The notes below the pieces were generated by a model. It was not told where the DNA came from, made no database searches, and saw only the letters and a program-made list of their open reading frames with translations. Position numbers and translations under genes: made by a program. Shown here in pieces: positions 9,977-17,979 of a stretch of DNA of 64,000 nt. This DNA is from Coprobacillaceae bacterium UN01-12pH3A. Lineage in GTDB: Bacteria; Bacillota_I; Bacilli_A; Erysipelotrichales; Coprobacillaceae. The stretch covers positions 124,001 to 188,000 of the forward strand of contig JAQENU010000001.1 in assembly GCA_027676805.1 (NCBI GenBank). The letters are read 5' to 3'. The number at the start of each line of letters is the position of its first letter. Position 1 is the stretch's first letter.

Positions 9977-11032
9977 TTATAATTTTTTTTCGATTTGCAC
10001 CGGATTTGATGCAAACAGCATTACTGTTTCCTTTGTAATCTTATTTTGCTTATAAAGTTCAAGAATTGCTTCATCCATTGTAATCATGCCTTGTTGTCGG
10101 CCTGATGAAATCGCATTATCGATCTGATGCGTTTTTCCATCTCGAATCAAAGTGCGAATAGCCTGATTACAGATCATGACTTCAAATACCGGAATCATCT
10201 TGCCATCGATCCCCGGCAGCAATTGCTGAGACACAACAGCATTCAACACCATGGATAACTGAATACGAATCTGCTGCTGCTGAGAAGGCGGAAATACATC
10301 AATCATTCGGTCGATCGTATTAGCCACCCCTACTGTATGCAGGCTGGAGAAAATCAAATGTCCGGTTTCCGCTGCCGTAATCGCAATTTCAATAGTCTCT
10401 AAATCACGCATTTCCCCTACTAATATGACTTCCGGTGCTTCTCTTAATGCTGCACGAAGGGCAGAAACATAGTCTTTCGTGTCATGATAAACTTCACGCT
10501 GAGATACGATGCTTTTTTGATGACTGTGCAAATATTCAATCGGGTCTTCAATCGTTACAATATGTGTATTGCGATGGCGATTGATTTGATCTATCATACA
10601 GGCCAGTGTTGTTGATTTTCCGCTTCCTGCCGGTCCGGTAACTAAAATCATCCCTTTTTTGGTAGAAGCCAAATTCATTACTGCTGTAGGGATGTGAAGT
10701 GCCTGAGGATCCGGTAATTCAAAACGTACAACACGAATCACAGCCGCTAAAGAGCTTCGTTGTTTATAGACATTGACACGAAAACGACCAACATCCGGAA
10801 TTGAAAAGGAAAAATCATCATCACCGCTTTGAATAAATTCCTCAATATCTTCTTTTTGCGCAATGTGATAAATCTCACGAATCAGGTTTTCAGTATCCTG
10901 AGTTGTCAATCGATCCCCTGTATATTTTTCAATCTGTCCTTCTATTTTAATGGCACATGGAGACCCTGCCACAATAAATATATCCGATGCTCCCTTATTT
11001 ACCACATCTTCTAATAATGTCTTTGCTTCCAT
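9977..11032 (-). CDS. pilT: Type IV pilus retraction ATPase PilT
   Basis: This 351-residue protein matches PilT in length and architecture: a short N-terminal PAS-like domain and a RecA-like motor. Visible motifs are Walker A GPAGSGKST (133-141), Asp box around IEDPIEY (161-167), Walker B EVILVGEMRD (201-210), His box AETGHLIFSSLHT (221-233), and AIRTLIRDGK (291-300), a variant of the AIRNLIRE motif typical of PilT. It lacks the long N-terminal domain and the zinc-binding cysteines of PilB/GspE. PilT normally depolymerises pili at the inner face of the membrane. Here it is the last gene of the pilin operon and the only motor ATPase in it. Its ATG lies 1 bp after the stop of the upstream pilin-like gene. 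Confidence 0.93.
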   Translation of the reverse strand: MEAKTLLEDVVNKGASDIFIVAGSPCAIKIEGQIEKYTGDRLTTQDTENLIREIYHIAQKEDIEEFIQSGDDDFSFSIPDVGRFRVNVYKQRSSLAAVIRVVRFELPDPQALHIPTAVMNLASTKKGMILVTGPAGSGKSTTLACMIDQINRHRNTHIVTIEDPIEYLHSHQKSIVSQREVYHDTKDYVSALRAALREAPEVILVGEMRDLETIEIAITAAETGHLIFSSLHTVGVANTIDRMIDVFPPSQQQQIRIQLSMVLNAVVSQQLLPGIDGKMIPVFEVMICNQAIRTLIRDGKTHQIDNAISSGRQQGMITMDEAILELYKQNKITKETVMLFASNPVQIEKKL

Positions 11033-11033
11033 G

Positions 11034-11408
11034 TTATTCCTCCGTATTTTCTGTTTTTAATGATAAAAGAACCAATTGATTTTCCTCAACTTTAAAGGTT
11101 AGCTTCAAGGTACGCCCATTCATCATTGGCTCTTGTAGAGTATATTCGCCATCCTGATACTGATATTCTATTCCCGCAAGATCTTGCTGCAGATCGGTGC
11201 TATCCAATCCATAATAAAGATCAAGCAGCTTCGCTTCAGATTGATAGTAATCACCGGTGAGTTCCATTTGACGCATCATCGCTTCATAATTGGAGTTTGC
11301 CCTTAAATAAGAAAGAATAGCCAAAATAAACATGACCAGCACTACAAATATCATAAAAATAGTGGATGCCCCAATCCCCATATGAAAGCCTCTATTCTCT
11401 TTCTTCAT
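11034..11408 (-). CDS. Small membrane-anchored pilin-like protein
   Basis: 124 residues with one hydrophobic N-terminal helix (about 11-35, GIGASTIFMIFVVLVMFILA) and a polar remainder that is part helical, part beta. The shape is that of a minor pseudopilin or pilus accessory protein, but there is no G/F-x-x-x-E prepilin cleavage motif. Its start overlaps the end of the upstream pilin-like gene, and pilT follows almost immediately, so translation is probably coupled. The role in the pilus machine is inferred from position. Confidence 0.65.
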   Translation of the reverse strand: MKKENRGFHMGIGASTIFMIFVVLVMFILAILSYLRANSNYEAMMRQMELTGDYYQSEAKLLDLYYGLDSTDLQQDLAGIEYQYQDGEYTLQEPMMNGRTLKLTFKVEENQLVLLSLKTENTEE

Positions 11409-11769
11409 TATGATTTCCTCCTAAAACAAAGGGAAACTGACTGATTATTTCCTCTTGATTATAGAGGATGACCACACCATGAACGAATTCTCCCGGACTC
11501 CATTCAATGATGAGATTATCCAACTGATAGGTCCCATCATCCTTTTTCACTGCACCAAAAAGCTGTTCGGGAGTGTATGAAGGATATGCCTGCATCGTTT
11601 CAATCATACTTTGCGCTTTACACATAGCAATTTCTAAATAACTGGCAGTTTCTTGCTTTTCTTTTGCCTTCACTACTAAAGATACACAAACCGTAGCGGA
11701 GATTACAAAAAAGAAGATCACAATAATAAGTTCCATTAAATATGAAAATGAATGTCCTTTTGATTTCAT
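11392..11769 (-). CDS. Pilin-like protein with atypical prepilin leader
   Basis: The chosen ATG (11769) follows GGAGGGATCAC and gives 125 residues; the longer frame to 11832 would run into the neighbouring gene. The N-terminus is K-S-K-G-HSFSYLMELIIVIFFF, recalling a type III/IV prepilin (basic leader ending in Gly, then a hydrophobic helix with a Glu). The Glu is at position +8 rather than +5 and the residue after Gly is His, so processing by a standard PilD is uncertain. The C-terminal part is a short beta-rich domain. It is likely a minor pilin of this operon. Confidence 0.65.
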   Translation of the reverse strand: MKSKGHSFSYLMELIIVIFFFVISATVCVSLVVKAKEKQETASYLEIAMCKAQSMIETMQAYPSYTPEQLFGAVKKDDGTYQLDNLIIEWSPGEFVHGVVILYNQEEIISQFPFVLGGNHNEERE

Positions 11770-11779
11770 GTGATCCCTC

Positions 11780-12229
11780 CTAACTATGCATATAAACAGC
11801 AATCTGTTCACGCTGTTGACCAATTTGAACACTAAAATGATATAATTGATCCTGACAGCTCATTTTAAAATCATCCAATTTAAATAGTTTTTCTCCCTCA
11901 TCTAACGATGGCATATAATCTTTCACAGTATAGAGTTCCTGCAAATATCCATCAAAATAATAGATATACGTAATATGTTCATCATCTTCCATTTTTAGAC
12001 AGGGTGTCTCTTCAATTGTGACAAGCTCCACAGCTTCTTTTTGATCATAGCTTTTTAACCGTGTATTCAAATAAGCTAAAGGTGTCATTAAACGATCCTG
12101 TGAAGCAATGCTTTCATGAATATTCTGATATACCTGAATCTCACTTGTCATAACAAAGAAAGAACCCAGCACAAAGATCAAAAACAAGGTAAGAAACATC
12201 AAGGTTTGAATATGTGATCGTTTATTCAC
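11780..12229 (-). CDS. DUF4860-like minor pilin/pseudopilin
   Basis: 149 residues: a single N-terminal transmembrane helix (about 8-29) and an extracellular beta-rich domain with regular Tyr/Phe-rich strands. The overall pattern resembles DUF4860 proteins found beside pilin genes in Bacillota. It overlaps the preceding gene (12222) by 8 bp, and the next gene starts 10 bp after its stop. No classical prepilin motif is visible. I infer a structural or priming subunit of the pilus-like apparatus. Confidence 0.6.
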   Translation of the reverse strand: MNKRSHIQTLMFLTLFLIFVLGSFFVMTSEIQVYQNIHESIASQDRLMTPLAYLNTRLKSYDQKEAVELVTIEETPCLKMEDDEHITYIYYFDGYLQELYTVKDYMPSLDEGEKLFKLDDFKMSCQDQLYHFSVQIGQQREQIAVYMHS

Positions 12230-12521
12230 GGTGAGTCACCTTCTTACTGACGCGGATCGTTGGTTTAAGATTATCCCCTTCATAATGATAGAGAATATTA
12301 TAGTCTTCTTCATTGACCAACAAGCCGTAATATTCTTTTAAATAGGCAACATCTTTAGGGTATCTGCCCTCAATGCTGTAACATTTTAAGCTTAATTCTT
12401 CAATCGTTTCACTGATTCTCTGCAAATCTTCCTTCTGAGAGTACTGACTGGCTTCTTGAAATCCGATCCATATCAAGAAAATCACTGCTCCCGCAAATAA
12501 GATTTTTACTATTGTTTTCAT
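12222..12521 (-). CDS. Small pseudopilin-like protein
   Basis: 99 residues with an N-terminal transmembrane helix (about 5-22), then a helical stretch and the segment CYSIEGRYPKDVAYLKEYYG. The Y-P-x-x-x-x-L-x-x-Y/F element recalls the loop after the first helix of GspG-type pseudopilins. It lies 10 bp downstream of pilC and overlaps the next gene. Function is inferred from this resemblance and the operon. Confidence 0.6.
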   Translation of the reverse strand: MKTIVKILFAGAVIFLIWIGFQEASQYSQKEDLQRISETIEELSLKCYSIEGRYPKDVAYLKEYYGLLVNEEDYNILYHYEGDNLKPTIRVSKKVTHRE

Positions 12522-12531
12522 GTATATCCGT

Positions 12532-13560
12532 CTACAAAGAAGATAGAACGCTTACGATCGGCAGCATCACAGAAAGCAGGATCATTCCCACAATAACAGA
12601 TAAAAAGGTAACGATTGTAGGCTCGATAATATTTAAAAAGCGTGTAATGGAATCACTGACTTCATCCTGATATGTAACGGACAGCTGTTTAAGTACTTGT
12701 TCAACCTGTCCGGTTTTCACTCCCACTTGCAGCATATTCAGTTTCATTCCCTGATAAATACGATGCTTAGATACACTGTCAATAAACATTTCCCCTGCCT
12801 GCATATCCTGATAGACCTTTTGCAAACTCCCATTCAATGTTTTTTCTTCCACTAAAGGAATAGCATTCTCAACGGCTTCTTCAAACTCATAGCCGCTCGA
12901 CATAAACATGGATAAAGCATAGGTCATTTGCGCATGGGACAAAGCATAAGACAGAGATTTCATAAAGGGTGTTTTATAAATAAAGACTGTCAATAAATTC
13001 ATATGTGTGATTTTAGAATAGATATAAAAGGCAAGAACGGCAACTAAAACAATCGTCAAAACAACAAAGCCAGCGATAGAAGCAATCTGTCCGACCTTCA
13101 TAAATGTATACGCATAAGGCGACAAGTGACTACCTAAGCTCTTTAAGACATTTTGAAAAATAGGCAGCACTTTAAACACAACTACCCCAATGACTACAAA
13201 CATCATCATCAATAAAACGATGGGGTATGTCAAAGCCTGTTGGAGCTGATCCGACATATCTTTCATTCTTCCGTAATAGTTAGCTAAAGAAAGCATGACA
13301 TCATCTAAATGTCCGCTCATTTCCCCTACTTCTAATAAATGTACCATGTAACCGTCGAATGCATCTGTTTTCATAACCGCTTGGCTTAAACGTGAATCTT
13401 CTTTAAAATTTTCAATGACCTCTTTCAACACTTCTTTTAAATGTGAATTTTCTGATTCCTGCCAAATCATCTCCACTCCCTGCTGCATATCAAATCCGGC
13501 ATCCAAAATCATTGCCATCTGACTGGCAAAGAGGCATTTCTCCTCAAAGTTTAGTTTCAT
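12532..13560 (-). CDS. pilC: Type IV pilus / type II secretion platform protein PilC (GspF)
   Basis: The start at ATG 13560 is preceded by GGGGAG and gives 342 residues; upstream codons fall inside the lipoprotein gene. Two GspF domains can be seen, each with the AQMAMILDAG / AHAQMTYALSMFMSSG type of opening, and three strong transmembrane segments (around residues 130-155, 180-205 and 320-340). This inner-membrane platform links the cytoplasmic motor to the growing pilus. It is somewhat shorter than the usual ~400 residues, as in other Gram-positive forms. It is the operon's best marker of a real pilus/secretion machine. Confidence 0.88.
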   Translation of the reverse strand: MKLNFEEKCLFASQMAMILDAGFDMQQGVEMIWQESENSHLKEVLKEVIENFKEDSRLSQAVMKTDAFDGYMVHLLEVGEMSGHLDDVMLSLANYYGRMKDMSDQLQQALTYPIVLLMMMFVVIGVVVFKVLPIFQNVLKSLGSHLSPYAYTFMKVGQIASIAGFVVLTIVLVAVLAFYIYSKITHMNLLTVFIYKTPFMKSLSYALSHAQMTYALSMFMSSGYEFEEAVENAIPLVEEKTLNGSLQKVYQDMQAGEMFIDSVSKHRIYQGMKLNMLQVGVKTGQVEQVLKQLSVTYQDEVSDSITRFLNIIEPTIVTFLSVIVGMILLSVMLPIVSVLSSL

Positions 13561-13570
13561 AGTGCTCCCC

Positions 13571-14467
13571 CTAGTAATAGTAAACAGCTTCATACTGTCC
13601 TTTATAATTAAATTTTGAACTGGCAAAAGTAGGATCCATTCGCGTCCATACCTTTTCGTCAATAAATGTATCCGGATTGACCCAGCCTTCTCCTTCTAAA
13701 TAGACCTCTACCCAAGCATGATATTCGACATCTGTATTCCCGCAGATCAGTCGTGCCGGGATATGATTGATTCTCAGCATTGCCACCATCATTGCTGCAT
13801 AATCGAAGCAAATTCCTTTTTTGTTTTCAAATAGTTCCGTTAGATTCGGAAGAATATATTTTGTAGTTGCAATCGTCGCTTTATCGTCATCATAATCAAG
13901 ATAATGCACTACATAATCATAAATATTGCGAATTCTTTGTAAATCATTGGTATCTTCTTTTACCAGATCAATACTCTTTTGCGTGATGACGTCTCCTTTT
14001 TTATAATCAACCAACTGGTTAGGATATAAAAAAGGCGTTAACTCATCTTTTAATACCACATTAATTTTCTGCGACTTCACAATCGCATATTCATCTCCTT
14101 GTGTATTTTCCAATATCTTAATAAGATATTCCCCATTTCCCATTTGCATTGGAAACGCCACCGGTTCAGTGCTGATTAAATCATAATTATAAGTTTGAAT
14201 GGGAGTGGAAACTTGTATTTTGATCTTCTTTTCACTCTCATTATTTAAATAAGCCATAATATATCCCAAATCAGAATGGCTGTAATCCACGTTTGCTATA
14301 GGGCTTTGGATCAGATTTTCTCCAGAATTTTGCGGATATAATATATCTTCTTCACTGTAAGAAGGCGAATCCGGATAATCACTTGGATAATTCTCTTTCT
14401 TGTTTGAACAGCCACATAGCATCAGAGACAGTGATAACATCATAATATAAATTTTTTTCAATCTCAC
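13571..14467 (-). CDS. Lipoprotein with transglutaminase-like cysteine protease fold
   Basis: 298 residues. A lipobox ends at Cys20 (LMLCGC), so the protein should be tethered to the outer membrane face. A linker and beta domain occupy ~40-150. The C-terminal transglutaminase-like core carries the triad order Cys220 (KKGICFDYAAM), His250 (EYHAWVEV) and Asp266 (WVNPD). Such enzymes act as proteases, amidases or cross-linkers on surface proteins or peptidoglycan. It heads the pilus-like operon, directly before pilC, and I infer a role in processing or cross-linking surface polymers. The substrate cannot be told from sequence. Confidence 0.82.
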   Translation of the reverse strand: MRLKKIYIMMLSLSLMLCGCSNKKENYPSDYPDSPSYSEEDILYPQNSGENLIQSPIANVDYSHSDLGYIMAYLNNESEKKIKIQVSTPIQTYNYDLISTEPVAFPMQMGNGEYLIKILENTQGDEYAIVKSQKINVVLKDELTPFLYPNQLVDYKKGDVITQKSIDLVKEDTNDLQRIRNIYDYVVHYLDYDDDKATIATTKYILPNLTELFENKKGICFDYAAMMVAMLRINHIPARLICGNTDVEYHAWVEVYLEGEGWVNPDTFIDEKVWTRMDPTFASSKFNYKGQYEAVYYY

Positions 14468-14575
14468 ACTATCCCCTTCTTTCTTTATTATTATACACGA
14501 AACCTATAGATAAAACAAACATGCGGTTTGTTAAATTCGTAAGGTTTTAGGGTTCCTATGTCCGTCTTATCCCAA

Positions 14576-14604
14576 ATAAAAACTGCTATCCCTAGATAAC
14601 AGTC
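14576..14604 (-). terminator. Terminator downstream of the MBL-fold gene
   Basis: On the minus strand ACTGTTATC pairs with GATAGCAGT around a short loop (one G-T pair) and is followed by TTTTTATT. It lies about 70 bp beyond the stop of the MBL-fold gene. The stretch 14468-14675 holds no other gene. Confidence 0.7.
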
Positions 14605-14675
14605 TTTGAACAGATATTTATAAGAGCCTCTTTGTATTCTCCTTGCAACGCTTCATTCATACTAAGCTCTATCAT

Positions 14676-15395
14676 TTAATACCTATTTATTATTTCATCT
14701 TCTTTTACTTTAGAAAAGCCATAAGCACCAGCTTTAGCATCATAATCCTCACCATCAACATGAATGCAGTAAACTTGTGCGCGCAGTTCCAAAGGAATCA
14801 GCTCAACCATTTTATTTAATGTCATATGCGGACCCAGATCATTTTCACTGATACAAATATCCTGATAGATGAAATTGCCTGCGCTTAAAAAGGCAAGGGC
14901 ATTCTCCATCAGTATTTTAGAATCACCAGAATAAAAGATGTCATTTCCATCAATGAAGTTCAAATGATAAGAATAAGCATTAATAATCGGGTTATGCAAA
15001 GTTTTTACAGGGGTCACTGTCATTTCTAAAGGATCAATACTGAATTTCTTCCCTTTAACAAATGTATATGCTTCATCTTCAATCATCCCTAATAAAGCAA
15101 GATATTGTTTCATCTTTTCTTTTTCCGGATAAAATAACTTTGCTGACTTATGGTATTTCCAATAGTAATAGCCAATTAATCCTGCTAAAGATCCCACGTG
15201 ATCGCTGTGCATATGGGTGATAATAATATAAAGTTCTTCAATCTCATCCAATAATCGATTATTCAGCAAAGTTTTAAAAACTGTTTCTCCGCAGTCAATC
15301 AACAACATGGTTCCATTTTTGATATAATAAGCGGACGTATTGTTTTCAGTAATATGATACCCTGAGCCTCTTCCTAAAAAAGTTAATGTATTCAT
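14676..15395 (-). CDS. MBL-fold metallo-hydrolase (RNase Z-like)
   Basis: 239 residues with the metallo-beta-lactamase metal motif HMHSDH (61-66), a following Asp/His-bearing strand (YSGDSK) and a C-terminal CIHVDGE segment that should complete the di-zinc site. The fold and spacing resemble the RNase Z/ElaC-like branch, but the tRNA-binding exosite arm of RNase Z is not evident. The family hydrolyses phosphodiesters, thioesters or lactams, and the substrate is unknown here. It is followed 41 bp upstream by the small SnoaL-like gene and may share its transcript. Confidence 0.8.
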   Translation of the reverse strand: MNTLTFLGRGSGYHITENNTSAYYIKNGTMLLIDCGETVFKTLLNNRLLDEIEELYIIITHMHSDHVGSLAGLIGYYYWKYHKSAKLFYPEKEKMKQYLALLGMIEDEAYTFVKGKKFSIDPLEMTVTPVKTLHNPIINAYSYHLNFIDGNDIFYSGDSKILMENALAFLSAGNFIYQDICISENDLGPHMTLNKMVELIPLELRAQVYCIHVDGEDYDAKAGAYGFSKVKEDEIINRY

Positions 15396-15436
15396 CTTGT
15401 TCTCCTTTTAAAATACTTAGTTAAACTCTTTTTAAA

Positions 15437-15838
15437 CTACTCATTACCAGCGTGATCAATCAGTGAAGTGCCATAAGAGTTGTCAATCGCGCAAAGCCAT
15501 CTTCCCTCTACTTTGCGGTACACATAGGTCGCTCTTCGATCCATACTGTAGTTACTTTCTGCCTTATTCTTTGCATCCAGCAAAGTTTGCGAAAGGACAA
15601 GTACAGTATCCGCCGTTTCCAGCATGATCATCTTTCCTTGCGTTGGTACGACACTATTTTTAAAATAAGCTGCAATCTTTATAAACGCCTCTTTTATTTC
15701 TTTTTTGCCACAGGCTGTCTGCCTCGGTCGTATGACTAATAACGCGTCATCGGTATAAAACTTCATTAAATCGTCAAACCGTTCTTCCTTTATTGCCCGA
15801 TCTGCCTGAGCAATGAGTTCCTTTATTTCTAAATTCAT
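15437..15838 (-). CDS. SnoaL/DUF4440-like NTF2-fold protein
   Basis: 133 residues with the NTF2-like cone pattern: N-terminal helices, [22 protein letters not shown], then antiparallel strands ending in [21 protein letters not shown]. This is the signature of DUF4440/SnoaL-like small proteins, which can be isomerases or ligand-binding proteins. No catalytic residues can be assigned. It sits immediately upstream of the MBL gene, consistent with a two-gene unit. Confidence 0.75.
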   Translation of the reverse strand: MNLEIKELIAQADRAIKEERFDDLMKFYTDDALLVIRPRQTACGKKEIKEAFIKIAAYFKNSVVPTQGKMIMLETADTVLVLSQTLLDAKNKAESNYSMDRRATYVYRKVEGRWLCAIDNSYGTSLIDHAGNE

Positions 15839-15892
15839 TATATCTCCTCGCTTTCTATGTCTATCATTCTACTATTTTTCACCCTTTAGAAC

Positions 15893-15926
15893 AACAAAAA
15901 AGCCGAAGCCTTTATGCTTTAAGCTC
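15893..15926 (-). terminator. Terminator at the end of the ABC operon
   Basis: An imperfect GC-rich hairpin (CCGAGC ... GCTTCGG on the minus strand) overlaps the permease stop codon and is followed by TTTTTTG. Confidence 0.6.
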
Positions 15927-16637
15927 GGTCTTTTTAATAACATAATAACTGCCGATCATAACCACTACATTGACGACTAAAATAGTTAAGATTGGAAATA
16001 AGAATTGAATAGTACCATCACGTCTATACCCAATCACATTTAACACACCATAAAGAATATCCATCACAAGACCTCTTGGCAAAACTAAATTGAAAAGCAA
16101 AGGAGTAACCACAAACAACACAAGTCCTAATGTAATCAAAATAAAATAGAATATTTTTTTACCGATTTTATTCGATATCAAATTCAATAGATACATTAAT
16201 GAAGAAACTAGAAAATAAAGTCCCAGCAGCCAAATAAACTGAATCAAAATAGAATGTCCTGACCCATAAATTTGATTAAAAAGCGGAGCAAATCCGGTAA
16301 ATTGTACAAGCAATGTAGCCATGCACGTATCAACCACTGCCATCAGTAATGAGATAAGACCAAACATCCCTAGTGTTCCAAACAAAATCGATTTTCTTGT
16401 GAATCCGTTTTGCATAAAGAACTTAAAATCTTCATTAAATCCCAATGATCCAAGGATGCCTAAATAAATCATACATGCCATCTCTGTCCCACTAAAAACA
16501 GATCCTCCTAGATGCCCTTGAATCATCCAAGCAATGAAATAACCAAATAAAATAATTCCATATAAGATAGCATAGAAAACAGCTAATGATTTTAATGAAG
16601 TAAAACATTCAAATTTAATTAGAGTTTTAAGTTTCAT
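15912..16637 (-). CDS. ABC transporter permease (GntR-linked, YtrC-like)
   Basis: 241 residues with six hydrophobic segments (about 17-40, 50-68, 88-112, 128-152, 160-190, 215-238), the usual number for a small ABC-2-like permease. It starts at the base where the ATP-binding gene ends, so the two are translationally coupled. With the GntR regulator it forms a YtrA-type operon like those inducible by cell-wall antibiotics in Bacillota. Transport substrate is unknown. Confidence 0.8.
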   Translation of the reverse strand: MKLKTLIKFECFTSLKSLAVFYAILYGIILFGYFIAWMIQGHLGGSVFSGTEMACMIYLGILGSLGFNEDFKFFMQNGFTRKSILFGTLGMFGLISLLMAVVDTCMATLLVQFTGFAPLFNQIYGSGHSILIQFIWLLGLYFLVSSLMYLLNLISNKIGKKIFYFILITLGLVLFVVTPLLFNLVLPRGLVMDILYGVLNVIGYRRDGTIQFLFPILTILVVNVVVMIGSYYVIKKTELKA

Positions 16638-17497
16638 TAGAAAGTCCCTCCGTTCTCTGTTAATTTTACAAATAATTTCTGTAGGTTAATAGAAGACGGA
16701 TGCAGACGTTCATTTAACTGACGCTCATCAAGCTCTCCCAATACATAGGCAATTTTCATGTTGCCTAACTCATCAAACCCAATCACATTTTTATCTTGAC
16801 AATATGTGTCAACATCACTTTGCAGTCCGGAAATGCTGTAACCTTTAGACATCAGATTTTCTACTGAATCCTGAAGCAGTATTTTACCATGATCGATAAT
16901 AACAATATCTTCAATCACACCTGCCACCTCTTCAATTAAGTGAGTTGCTAGGATGATTGTACGCTGACTCTTTTCAAAATCTTCCAATAACAGCTTATAA
17001 AACATTCCACGATGATTGGCATCTAATCCCAATACCGGTTCATCAAAAATAACATAGGGAACCTGTAAAGACAAAGCCACAATCAATTTAAAGATAGATT
17101 TATATCCGGTAGAAAGCGCATTGATCTTTTTATTACGATCCAATCCAAATTGATTACATAGAGTAATTGCTTTTTCCATATCGAAACAATCATAAAACTG
17201 GTCTGTCCAGTTCATTAATTCCTTCACTTTAAGATTGGGATAAAGATTCGCTTCACTCATACAGAAGATCAGTTCATGCACCTGTTCATTATCCCTGCTG
17301 TCTAGTCCATCAATCAGAATTGTTCCTTCCGAAGCAAAAATACGATTGGATATAATATTTAGAAGTGTTGACTTTCCGGCTCCGTTTCTACCTAACAAAC
17401 CATAGATTTTTCCATGCTCAAACTGAAAGTGAACCTGATCTAAAGCTAATGTGTCCTTGTATTTTTTTGATACGTGATTAATTTCAATAGCTCTCAT
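16637..17497 (-). CDS. ABC transporter ATP-binding protein (YtrB-like)
   Basis: 286 residues. Walker A GRNGAGKST (36-44), a degenerate signature LSTGYKS in place of LSGGQ (as is usual in the YtrB group), Walker B YVIFDEP with D-loop GLD, and the H-loop ATHL are all present. The ~70-residue C-terminal tail is typical of these drug or peptide exporters. The start overlaps the GntR gene by 14 bp. Paired with the adjacent permease, it should form the transporter energised by ATP in the membrane. Confidence 0.88.
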   Translation of the reverse strand: MRAIEINHVSKKYKDTLALDQVHFQFEHGKIYGLLGRNGAGKSTLLNIISNRIFASEGTILIDGLDSRDNEQVHELIFCMSEANLYPNLKVKELMNWTDQFYDCFDMEKAITLCNQFGLDRNKKINALSTGYKSIFKLIVALSLQVPYVIFDEPVLGLDANHRGMFYKLLLEDFEKSQRTIILATHLIEEVAGVIEDIVIIDHGKILLQDSVENLMSKGYSISGLQSDVDTYCQDKNVIGFDELGNMKIAYVLGELDERQLNERLHPSSINLQKLFVKLTENGGTF

Positions 17498-17861
17498 TAC
17501 TATACCCTCTTTCTATCAGTTGAATGATTTGTTCTTTGCTCATCTTTAATTTGTTGGCTTCATTGATCAATGTTGCAATATACTGATCATAAAACTTATT
17601 TTTCCTTTTCACCCTTATATTCTCCACTGCCCCCTCTTTGACAAACATGCCTAACCCTCTTTTCTTATAAAGAATATCTTCATCTACCAATAAATTCATC
17701 CCTTTTAATACAGTATGGGGATTGATATTAAAAATCATGGATATTTCGTTTGTAGATGGAATTTTAGTTTCCTCCGGAAAAATACCGGTAAAAATAGAAT
17801 CTTCCAATTGCTCGGCAATTTGGATAAAAATTGGAATTTCACTCGCTGTATCTATTTTCAT
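17484..17861 (-). CDS. GntR-family regulator, YtrA subfamily
   Basis: 125 residues: an N-terminal GntR winged helix (PIFIQIAEQLEDSIFTGIF ... IPSTNEISMIFNINPHTVLKGM) and only a ~50-residue C-terminal helical dimer tail. This short tail defines the YtrA subfamily, which represses its own ABC operon. The gene is first in the operon, behind TAAAGGAGGATCC. A likely operator, GTTAC-N4-GTAAC, and a sigma-A promoter lie just upstream. Confidence 0.88.
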   Translation of the reverse strand: MKIDTASEIPIFIQIAEQLEDSIFTGIFPEETKIPSTNEISMIFNINPHTVLKGMNLLVDEDILYKKRGLGMFVKEGAVENIRVKRKNKFYDQYIATLINEANKLKMSKEQIIQLIERGYSNESY

Positions 17862-17881
17862 TGGATCCTCCTTTATAGTTT

Positions 17882-17895
17882 GTTACTCATGTAAC
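17882..17895. promoter_or_regulatory. Palindromic putative operator of the GntR/ABC operon
   Basis: The inverted repeat GTTAC-TCAT-GTAAC lies between the promoter below and the gntR ribosome site, where YtrA-type repressors bind. Binding is inferred from position and symmetry only. Confidence 0.5.
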
Positions 17896-17911
17896 TAACT
17901 ATCTTACTAGA

Positions 17912-17939
17912 AGTATATCATATCGTCATTATTTGTCAA
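17912..17939 (-). promoter_or_regulatory. Sigma-A promoter of the GntR/ABC operon
   Basis: Minus strand: a perfect -35 TTGACA (17934-17939), a 16-nt spacer, and -10 TATACT (17912-17917). It is about 50 bp upstream of the gntR start and adjacent to the palindrome. Confidence 0.75.
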
Positions 17940-17946
17940 CACCAAA

Positions 17947-17974
17947 TAAAAAAGATCTGTTTTATTAACAGATC
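17947..17974 (-). terminator. Terminator of the flavin oxidoreductase gene
   Basis: An 8-bp perfect stem GATCTGTT/AACAGATC (17954-17961 with 17967-17974) is followed on the minus strand by TTTTTTATTT. It lies just past the oxidoreductase stop. Confidence 0.85.
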
Positions 17975-17979
17975 ACTTC

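Noticed and set aside
9977..11032. Reading the ATPase as PilB/GspE instead of PilT
   Set aside because: Length, the missing N-terminal domain, absent zinc cysteines and the AIRTLIRD motif all fit PilT.
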